Source: DAOUBA01 sp034432855
Lineage (GTDB): Bacteria; Chloroflexota; Anaerolineae; B4-G1
NCBI GenBank assembly: GCA_034432855.1
Contig: DAOUBA010000010.1
Coordinates: 1 to 28,259, forward strand
Reading direction: 5' to 3'
DNA: 28,259 nucleotides
The notes beneath the pieces were generated by a model that searched no databases, was not told where the DNA came from, and saw only the letters and a program-made list of their open reading frames with translations. Below are positions 23,126 through 28,259 of the stretch, piece by piece. The translations under genes were made by a program, and so were the position numbers. Each line of letters begins with the position of its first letter. The first letter of the stretch is position 1.

Positions 23126-23154
23126 ATGGCATTCTTGTGAGGGAATGGTATAAT
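23126..23154 (+). promoter_or_regulatory. leaderless promoter of the small hypothetical pair
   Basis: TATAAT (23149-23154) preceded by TGG, an extended -10; a weak -35 ATGGCA lies 17 bp upstream (23126-23131). The predicted start at ~23160-23162 coincides with the ATG ATG start of the gene, and no ribosome site exists. Confidence 0.65.
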
Positions 23155-23159
23155 TATAT

Positions 23160-23492
23160 ATGATGGCTGAAACGGAGTACATCATTGACCTCAGCCCGGA
23201 TGGTCGGAACCGTTACCGCCATTTCCACCGTACTGACGGCAAGAAGGTCACCGAGTTCCGAGTGCAGTACGAAGCCTTCATCGAAGGAGCCTGGCATGCC
23301 ATTGTGCGTTACGATTCGGCGCATGGATTCGCTCATCGGGATGTGCTCCATCCGGATAGTGTGGAGACGAAGACGCCGCTACGCCACCTGGACTTTGCCA
23401 GCGCGCTCACTTATGGCGAGCGTGACTTGAAAAAGAACTGGGACAAGTACCGCAGAAAGTACGAAGCAGAATTGCGGAAGAGAAGGCGGTGA
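23160..23492 (+). CDS. hypothetical protein, first gene of a small pair
   Basis: 110 residues, soluble and strongly charged. Residues 5-75 (EYIIDLSPDGRNRYRHFHRTDGKKVTEFRVQYEAFIEG, then HAIVRYDSAHGFAHRDVLHPD) look like a beta-rich fold with the aromatic/His pattern of a small domain of unknown function, recalled as DUF7718-like. The C-terminus ERDLKKNWDKYRRKYEAELRKRRR is a basic helix suited to nucleic-acid or partner binding. Two tandem ATGs stand at the predicted mRNA start, so it seems leaderless. The next gene starts 3 nt after its stop. A two-gene toxin-antitoxin-like unit is possible but unproven. Confidence 0.8.
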   Translation: MMAETEYIIDLSPDGRNRYRHFHRTDGKKVTEFRVQYEAFIEGAWHAIVRYDSAHGFAHRDVLHPDSVETKTPLRHLDFASALTYGERDLKKNWDKYRRKYEAELRKRRR

Positions 23493-23495
23493 GGT

Positions 23496-23780
23496 ATGTT
23501 GACTTATGAGGAAATCGTGGAGCGAAACATCGAACTGAGTTTTGAGTTTAGTCTATATGTGATGGAACATCCGGACTTTGCAGCGAGTATCCCCAAGGGG
23601 GCAAAAGTGGCGCTTTTGCCTCAAGATGACCCGGAGTTGAGCTGCATCAATCGAAAGATTGCCGAGTCACACAGGGAGGCTGAGCCAGACGTTCCATTGG
23701 TCTTTGTCGAGTTTGAACGGCTTGAGCCTGTCCGTTCGCGCCTGGTGCGCCCTCGAATCGCCGCGTTGCAGCCGTCTTGA
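23496..23780 (+). CDS. hypothetical protein, DUF5647-like, second gene of a small pair
   Basis: 94 residues, acidic. NIELSFEFSLYVMEHPDFAASIPKGAKVALLPQDDPELSCINRKIAE, followed by PLVFVEFERLEPVRSRLVRPRI, matches my memory of the DUF5647 family (helix 'N.eLs.eF..Yl.ehPef...iP..a.vvflp.DDpel'). GAGGT in the 3' end of the preceding gene serves as ribosome site, so the pair is co-translated. Opposite charge of the two products (basic tail versus acidic) would fit a complex. No function is assigned. Confidence 0.8.
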   Translation: MLTYEEIVERNIELSFEFSLYVMEHPDFAASIPKGAKVALLPQDDPELSCINRKIAESHREAEPDVPLVFVEFERLEPVRSRLVRPRIAALQPS

Positions 23781-23848
23781 GGTCACTGCATCCACGCCAT
23801 GACCCCGCCGGCTCACGGAGTGGCGTTGCGCATGACCTGTGGCCTGGG

Positions 23849-23876
23849 TTGACAAATCCTGCAAAACATGGAAAAT
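23849..23876 (+). promoter_or_regulatory. promoter of the SAM-riboswitch transcript
   Basis: TTGACA (23849-23854), 16-bp spacer, GAAAAT (23871-23876). The start near 23883 is about 30 nt before riboswitch helix P1. Confidence 0.6.
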
Positions 23877-23910
23877 AGCCCCACAAATCAATAGCCGAGA
23901 CTGGCTCTCA

Positions 23911-24094
23911 TCCAGAGAGGTGGAGGGACCGGCCCAACGAAACCTCGGCAACCAGGTGGGGTTGGTAAACTGGTAATTGGTAGATTGGTCATTGGGTGCA
24001 TCGCCCAACTCACCAACTACCAGATACCAATCTACCAACTACCAACCAATGGTGCCAATTCCGGCAGAAGGACAATTCTGGAAGATGAGAGGGA
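23911..24094 (+). promoter_or_regulatory. SAM-I (S-box) riboswitch with a greatly extended P3 arm
   Basis: P1 is perfect: CTCTCATC (23915-23922) with GATGAGAG (24084-24091). Conserved core segments follow in order: AGAGAGGTGGAGGGA, then GGCCCAACGAAACC, then GGCAACC (23947-23953), then GGTGCCAATTCC (24051-24062), then CAGAAGGA. These match the S-box consensus, with ACGAAA where AUGAAA is common. Between GCAACC and GGTGCC, normally about 15-25 nt, there are 97 nt forming a mirrored array of TTGGTA-type words. Binding of S-adenosylmethionine should favour the downstream terminator and switch off the PLP enzyme gene. Confidence 0.95.
23963..24050. repeat. mirrored word array within the riboswitch P3 arm
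   Basis: TGGTAAAC, TGGTAAT, TGGTAGAT and TGGTCAT, then a short loop, then ACCAACT, ACCAGAT, ACCAATCT, ACCAACT and ACCAACC. The halves are complementary, so the array folds as a long helix stacked on P3. The words resemble the TTGG/TTAG array before yggT. Confidence 0.9.
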
Positions 24095-24105
24095 AGGCAG
24101 CCGCT

Positions 24106-24137
24106 AACCCCCTTGCTTTCAGAAGGGGGTTTTCTTT
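24106..24137 (+). terminator. riboswitch expression-platform terminator
   Basis: AACCCCCTT (24106-24114), loop, AAGGGGGTT (24123-24131), then TTCTTTT. It is placed 15 nt after P1 and ~60 nt before the start codon, as expected for SAM-off transcription control. Confidence 0.93.
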
Positions 24138-24197
24138 TGCCCGCCCCTGGATAGAGCAGGAGCGTCCGACTAAATGCCCGTTACACAGGAGGTCGTC

Positions 24198-25394
24198 GTG
24201 AGCCCGAAGAGCACTACTATTTTTACTCAGGCCGTTCATGCCGGCGAGGAGAAATGCAAGCCCTATCATTCCCTGACCATGCCCATCGTGCAGACCTCGA
24301 CCTATGCGTTCGAGAACACCGCCGCGCTCATCGCGCACATGCAGCGCAAGATGGACGAACAGGAATTATTGCGCGAGGAGTATGGCCGCTACGGCAATCC
24401 CACCCAACGCACCGTGGAGCGCAAGTTAGCCGGACTCGATGGCGGGGAAGATGCCCTGCTATTCGGCAGCGGCATGTGCGCGATCACGACGGTCTTGCTG
24501 ACCATGCTCTCGCAGGGCGACCATTTGATCATGACCGACGACTGCTACCGTCGCACGCGCCAGTTCTGCCTAGAGTTCCTCAGCCGTTACGGCATCGAGA
24601 CGACCATTGTCCCGATAGGCGATTACGCGGCGCTGGAGGCAGCCATCCGGGACAACACGCGGATGATCCTTTCGGAGACGCCGACCAATCCCTACCTCCG
24701 CATCGTGGACTTGGAGCGGCTGGTGGAAATCGCCTGCCGCCACGGCCTCAAGACCTTCATAGACAGTACCTTTGCCACACCCTGCAACCTGCGTCCGTTG
24801 GAGTATGGCGTGGACCTGGTGACCCATAGCGCCACCAAATACCTGGGCGGGCACAACGATTTGCTGGGCGGCGTGGTCATCGGTAGCAAGTCGCTCCTCG
24901 CCCCGATCAAGGAAGCGCGCTCGGTGATCGGCGGCGTCATGGACCCCAACACTGCGTACCTGCTCCTGCGCGGCCTCAAGACGCTGGCGATCCGCGTTGT
25001 CAAGCAGAACGAGAACGGACTGCAGGTAGCGCGTTTCCTGGAATCCCACCCCAAAATCCGCAAGGTCTATTACCCCGGCCTGCCCAGCCACCCCGATTAT
25101 GAACTCGCCCGCCGGCAGATGAGCGGCTTTGGCGGCGTGGTCAGTTTCGAGATCGAAGGCGACCGCGAACGCACCGGCGCCTTCATAGACGCGCTGCGCA
25201 TCCCCTACATGGGCCCCAGCCTGGGTGGCGTGGAAAGCATCGTCGAGCAGCCGGCGCTCATGTCCCACTTTACCCTTGATCCGGAGGAGCGGCTCGCGTT
25301 GGGCATCAAGGACGAACTGGTGCGCTATGCCCTGGGGATCGAGGACGCACAAGACCTGATCGCCGACCTGGAACAGGCGCTGGAGAGGATATAG
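24198..25394 (+). CDS. cystathionine gamma-synthase / Cys-Met metabolism PLP enzyme
   Basis: 398 residues from a GTG at 24198 with AGGAGGT 4 nt before it; the in-frame ATG at 24174 lacks a site. Cys/Met-metabolism PLP family: YGRYGNPTQRTVE at 62-74 (Tyr/Arg contact the neighbouring subunit's PLP phosphate), FGSGMCAI at 89-96, DSTFATP near 189-195, and the PLP lysine K214 in THSATKYLGGHND. The family covers cystathionine gamma-synthase, O-acyl-homoserine sulfhydrylase, cystathionine lyases and methionine gamma-lyase. Control by a SAM riboswitch points to methionine synthesis rather than breakdown. The gene ends at a palindromic word array. Confidence 0.95.
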   Translation: MSPKSTTIFTQAVHAGEEKCKPYHSLTMPIVQTSTYAFENTAALIAHMQRKMDEQELLREEYGRYGNPTQRTVERKLAGLDGGEDALLFGSGMCAITTVLLTMLSQGDHLIMTDDCYRRTRQFCLEFLSRYGIETTIVPIGDYAALEAAIRDNTRMILSETPTNPYLRIVDLERLVEIACRHGLKTFIDSTFATPCNLRPLEYGVDLVTHSATKYLGGHNDLLGGVVIGSKSLLAPIKEARSVIGGVMDPNTAYLLLRGLKTLAIRVVKQNENGLQVARFLESHPKIRKVYYPGLPSHPDYELARRQMSGFGGVVSFEIEGDRERTGAFIDALRIPYMGPSLGGVESIVEQPALMSHFTLDPEERLALGIKDELVRYALGIEDAQDLIADLEQALERI

Positions 25395-25470
25395 GAGTAG
25401 GGAGTAAGGGAGTAGGAAGTAAGGGGATAAGCGGCTCCCTACCCCCTTACTCCCTACTTCCTACTCCCCC
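25394..25470. repeat. mirrored GGAGTAG/GGAGTAA word palindrome
   Basis: About five GGAGTAG-, GGAGTAA- and GAAGTAA-type heptamers, an 8-nt spacer, then complementary CCCTTACTCC and CTACTTCC words. It begins at the stop codon of the PLP gene and may act as its transcript end; the following run is CCCTCTTG, not a clean T-run. Confidence 0.9.
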
Positions 25471-25535
25471 TCTTGACCGAACCGCCTTTCTGTGCTAAAA
25501 CACATCCAGCGATTACACTGACGCGGAGGTGGGCC

Positions 25536-26333
25536 ATGCACATCGTTGTCTGTACCAAACACACGCCCGACTCGGAAGCCAAGATGTCGGTGGACGGGGC
25601 GGGCAACGTCTCCTGGGGAGAATCCCCTCTCATCATCAACCCCTGGGACGAGTACGCCGTAGAAGAGGCGTTGAAACTGCGCGACCAACACGGCGGCCAG
25701 GTCACCGTCGTCTCGATGGGGCCCGAGGCGGCGCTGGAGGCGCTCAAGCATGCCGTCGCCATGGGCTGCGACCAGGCCATCCGCTTATGGGACGATGCGT
25801 GCGCCGGCTCCGACACCCTCGCCACCGGCTACGTGCTGGCCAAGGCCATCCAGAAGATGGGCGACGTGGACCTGGTGCTCCTGGGCAAGTCGGCGATTGA
25901 CGCTCAGACGTGGCAGGTGGGGCCGGCGCTCGCCCGGCGGCTGGGCTGGCCCGCGCTGATGTACACGATCCACATTGCCGCGCTTGACCCCGCTGCCAGG
26001 ACGATCACCGTCGAGCGGCTGCTGGAAGAGGGGCGCCAGGTCGTATCGGCGCCGCTGCCCGCCGTCATCGGCACCACCAAAGGCATCAACGAGCCGCGCT
26101 ATACCTCGTTCATGGGCATCCGCAAGGCGGCCAAGATGGAGTACCCGCTGTGGACGCCGGCCGACCTGGGGGCTGAGCCGAACAAGGTCGGTGTCGCCGG
26201 CTCCGGCGTGCGTTGGCCGGCCGTCTTTGCCCCACCGCCACGCGAAGGCCAGGCCGAGATCGTCCAGGCCGAGACGGTCGAGGAGGCGGCCCGCATCCTG
26301 GTGGACAAATTGCTGACTGCTAAGGTGATTTAA
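25536..26333 (+). CDS. etfB: electron transfer flavoprotein beta subunit
   Basis: 265 residues from the ATG with GGAGGT 5 nt upstream; the frame is open 21 codons earlier without a site. ETF beta/FixA family: MHIVVCTKHTPDSEA, then NPWDEYAVEEALKLRD at 45-60, VTVVSMGPEAALEALKHAVAMGCDQAIRLWD at 66-96, DTLATGYVLAKAI, VDLVLLGKSAIDAQTWQVGPALARRLGWP, and the recognition loop region LPAVIGTTKGINEPRYTSFMGIRKA (the family 'P.v......NePRyps..gi..a'). With EtfA it carries FAD and passes electrons from dehydrogenases to the quinone pool or other acceptors. The etfA gene lies downstream, but two genes intervene. Confidence 0.96.
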   Translation: MHIVVCTKHTPDSEAKMSVDGAGNVSWGESPLIINPWDEYAVEEALKLRDQHGGQVTVVSMGPEAALEALKHAVAMGCDQAIRLWDDACAGSDTLATGYVLAKAIQKMGDVDLVLLGKSAIDAQTWQVGPALARRLGWPALMYTIHIAALDPAARTITVERLLEEGRQVVSAPLPAVIGTTKGINEPRYTSFMGIRKAAKMEYPLWTPADLGAEPNKVGVAGSGVRWPAVFAPPPREGQAEIVQAETVEEAARILVDKLLTAKVI

Positions 26334-26343
26334 GGAGCGGAAG

Positions 26344-26646
26344 ATGGCAGAGTTAGTTGTGCGGCTACCCCAACCGCTGTACCGGCGCCTGCTAAAGCGC
26401 ACAGCAATAGAAAAAAGAGAGCCTAACGAGGTTATCGTCGAAGCCGTTGAGTACTGGCTGCGCGAAGATACCTCAGACGAAGCGCGCATTGAACGGGCGT
26501 TGCGTCGCACCGGTCTGTTGGTGCCGCCGGAGGAGAAACGGTATGCTATGGGCCGCGCAATAGACCGAGAGGCGCTCAGGCGCAAACTGGCAAAGATCCG
26601 GCTCGACCCTCCGCTCTCCGAGGACATCATCGCTGACCGGAGATAA
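26344..26646 (+). CDS. ribbon-helix-helix-like antitoxin (VapB-type)
   Basis: 100 residues. The N-terminus AELVVRLPQPLYRRLLKRTAIEKREPNEVIVEAVEYWLRE has the strand-helix-helix pattern of RHH DNA-binding antitoxins; the C-terminal half is charged and probably wraps the toxin. AAGGAG lies 6 nt before the ATG, within the 10-nt gap after etfB. It is paired with the PIN gene starting 4 nt downstream. Such antitoxins usually repress their own promoter, but no promoter is visible here, so it seems driven by the etf transcript. Confidence 0.8.
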   Translation: MAELVVRLPQPLYRRLLKRTAIEKREPNEVIVEAVEYWLREDTSDEARIERALRRTGLLVPPEEKRYAMGRAIDREALRRKLAKIRLDPPLSEDIIADRR

Positions 26647-26650
26647 CTTC

Positions 26651-27136
26651 ATGACTGCCGCGCCAATCTTCTACTTCGATACCAGCGTATTGGTCAAGCA
26701 CTATATCTCTGAACCAGGCACAGAATGGGTGCGAAGGATCACAGCGACTCACGCAGTGGTCATCGCAGAGATCGGCATCGTCGAAATGGCGGCAGCATTA
26801 TCCAAGCGCAAGCGTGCAGGCGATTTGGATCAGGAGACCTATGAGGATTTCCTGGAGGCGTTTCTACAGGATGCCGAGACGAAATACCGGATATTGACCA
26901 CTGTTCGGGACACTTTCAATCTGGCTGTTGATCTGATACGCCGCCACCCCCTGCGCGCCTACGACGCCGTCCAACTGGCAACCGCGTTACGGCTGGCCGA
27001 AGCGCTGGATGAGGAAGGACTGGCACTGACCTTCGTCTCTGCCGATGCTGCGCTTTGCACAGCAGCCGAACGCGAGAATCTCGCCGTGGTTAACCCCAAC
27101 CTGCTACCGGATACGCCACAAGGAGGAGCGCAATGA
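26651..27136 (+). CDS. PIN-domain ribonuclease toxin (VapC-type)
   Basis: 161 residues. PIN-domain acidic residues are all present: D10 in FYFDTSVLVKHY, E45 in IGIVEMAAAL, D105 in LRAYDAVQLATAL, D132 in FVSADAAL. VapC toxins are Mg-dependent RNases that cut tRNA or rRNA and are neutralised by the cognate antitoxin. GGAGAT lies 6 nt before the ATG. The last codons (DTPQGGAQ) contain the AGGAGG ribosome site for etfA, and the TGA overlaps the etfA ATG, so toxin and EtfA translation are coupled. Confidence 0.92.
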   Translation: MTAAPIFYFDTSVLVKHYISEPGTEWVRRITATHAVVIAEIGIVEMAAALSKRKRAGDLDQETYEDFLEAFLQDAETKYRILTTVRDTFNLAVDLIRRHPLRAYDAVQLATALRLAEALDEEGLALTFVSADAALCTAAERENLAVVNPNLLPDTPQGGAQ

Positions 27137-28119
27137 GCAACGACATCTTTGTCTGGATCGAGCAGTACAAGGGCAAGGCCGCCTCGGCTTCCTGGGAGGC
27201 CACCGGGCTTGCCCGTCGCCTGGCCGATCAATTGGGCGGGCGCGTGACCGCTTGCGTCTTCGGCGGGCCGGGGGTGGAGCCACTTGCTCAGGAGGCCATC
27301 TCCTACGGCGCCGATACGGTGCTGCTGGCCGAGGATGCCACGCTGGCCGACTTTCGCGTCGAGCCGTACACGGCGCTCCTGGCCAAGTCCGTGCACGAAG
27401 CCCAGCCTGCCGCCGTCCTCATCGGCGCGACCTTTCGCGGGCGCGAGTTGGGCCCGGCGCTGGCGGTGGACCTCGACACCGGCTGCATCGCCGACTGCAC
27501 CGCATTGGATTTGGAGAACGGCCAACTGGTTGCCACGCGCCCGATCTATGCCGGCAAATTGCTCTGCAAGTGTGTAATCCCCGAACGACGCCCGCAGATT
27601 CTCACGACCCGCTCGCGCGCCTTCCCCAGGCCGCAGCCCGATCCCTCCCGCAGCGGGCAGGTGACCCGCGTGCAGCCGGCGCTGGCCGAGGAAGCCATTG
27701 CCTGCAAGGTGACTGGCTTCCAGGAAACCGCTGGCGGTGTCAGTTTGGCCGACGCCGCGATCATCGTCTCCGGCGGGCGGGGCGTCGGCGGGCCGGAGGG
27801 CTTTGCGTCGCTCCGCGAACTGGCGCAGGTGTTGGGTGCGGCGCTGGGAGCCTCCCGCGCCGCGGTGGATGCCGGCTGGGTGCCCTACGAGCACCAGGTC
27901 GGGCAGACCGGCAAGACCGTCAGCCCCGACCTTTACATCGCCTGCGGCATCTCTGGCTCGATCCAGCATCAGGCCGGAATGCGCACCAGCAAAGTCATCG
28001 TCGCCGTCAACAAGGACCCCGAAGCGCCGATCTTCAAGTTGGCGCACTATGGCATCGTCGGCGACCTGTTCAAGGTCGTGCCTGCGCTCACGGCCGCGTT
28101 TAGAGAGAAACTGGGGTGA
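27133..28119 (+). CDS. etfA: electron transfer flavoprotein alpha subunit
   Basis: 328 residues. N-terminal ETF domain FVWIEQYKGKAASASWEATGLARRLADQ at ~6-33, and LIGATFRGRELGPALAVDLDTGCIADCTAL near 96-125. The C-terminal FAD domain has SGGRGVGGPEGF near 212-223, LGASRAAVDAGWVPYEHQVGQTGKTVSPDLYIACGISGSIQHQAGM and VIVAVNKDPEAPIF, the standard FAD-binding signature. It forms the EtfAB heterodimer with the gene at 25536-26333. The start ATG overlaps the PIN gene stop. Nothing in the window tells whether the complex is a housekeeping, bifurcating or quinone-linked ETF. Confidence 0.97.
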   Translation: MSNDIFVWIEQYKGKAASASWEATGLARRLADQLGGRVTACVFGGPGVEPLAQEAISYGADTVLLAEDATLADFRVEPYTALLAKSVHEAQPAAVLIGATFRGRELGPALAVDLDTGCIADCTALDLENGQLVATRPIYAGKLLCKCVIPERRPQILTTRSRAFPRPQPDPSRSGQVTRVQPALAEEAIACKVTGFQETAGGVSLADAAIIVSGGRGVGGPEGFASLRELAQVLGAALGASRAAVDAGWVPYEHQVGQTGKTVSPDLYIACGISGSIQHQAGMRTSKVIVAVNKDPEAPIFKLAHYGIVGDLFKVVPALTAAFREKLG

Positions 28120-28259
28120 CCTCTCCCCTAGCCCCTCATATGTGTCAACTTAAAGCCTATCCGAAAGTGACTACTCAGCCTGACCTCCCCGACCCCTCTT
28201 CCTGCTGGCGGAAGAGGGGAGAGATATAGGTGGGGGTTGGGCGGGCGGCTTCGCCGCCC
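28120..28259. repeat. intergenic repeat-like tail with hairpins
   Basis: After etfA, C-rich CCTCTCCCCTAGCCCCTC is followed by an AT-richer stretch (28139-28180), then CCCCTCTTCC-tgctg-GCGGAAGAGGGG (about 28191-28218), an imperfect hairpin, and at the edge GGGCGGCTTCGCCGCCC-type inverted sequence. No gene is seen. The C-rich and G-rich blocks look like halves of a dispersed repeat with an insertion between them. Confidence 0.5.

Overview
The window is a GC-rich bacterial chromosome segment with 22 protein genes that I support, one of them cut by the left edge. No rRNA or tRNA gene is visible, so taxonomy is inference. A Chloroflexota (Anaerolineae- or Caldilineae-like) genome fits best: a NACHT-HEAT ATPase, GerW/YtfJ-like membrane proteins without any sporulation context, an FHA membrane protein, duplicated family-5 peptide transporters, a mix of Shine-Dalgarno-led and apparently leaderless genes, and many short tandem-word repeats between genes.

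Layout. 1-2.8 kb (+): a CCA-adding-enzyme-like fragment translationally coupled to two small GerW/YtfJ-like membrane proteins, then lgt. 2.9-3.6 kb (+): a coiled-coil zinc-ribbon protein. 3.6-3.8 kb: a candidate small RNA on the minus strand with a strong promoter and its own terminator, divergent from the promoter of a membrane-anchored NACHT-HEAT protein (3.96-6.4 kb, +). 6.4-17.6 kb (-): a long peptide-transport locus. In transcription order it runs lipoprotein, permease B, permease C, ATPase D, ATPase F, intrinsic terminator, second permease B, second permease C, second lipoprotein, then yggT and yggU. The second transporter set has no ATPase genes and probably borrows D and F. 17.9-19.7 kb (-): trmD and an M19 dipeptidase, the latter apparently leaderless. 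19.8-20.5 kb (+): an FHA protein. 20.5-23.1 kb (-): a MrfA/YprA-type helicase with an HNH-like domain inserted before its C-terminal cysteine domain. 23.2-23.8 kb (+): a pair of small hypothetical genes. 23.8-25.4 kb (+): a SAM-I riboswitch controlling a cystathionine gamma-synthase-family enzyme. 25.5-28.1 kb (+): etfB and etfA, with a VapBC-like toxin-antitoxin pair between them in the same operon.

Working together: the SAM riboswitch and the PLP enzyme form a methionine/SAM feedback unit; the two transporter sets plus the M19 dipeptidase suggest peptide uptake and breakdown; EtfAB is an electron-transfer module.

The most unusual signals are (1) the candidate small RNA with an exposed anti-Shine-Dalgarno stretch; (2) a family of 7-8-nt word arrays, often mirrored into palindromes, found between genes, inside the P3 arm of the SAM riboswitch and in frame inside the helicase; (3) the helicase-HNH fusion; and (4) a NACHT ATPase with arginine in place of the Walker A lysine. 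All calls are from reading the sequence; no database search was run.
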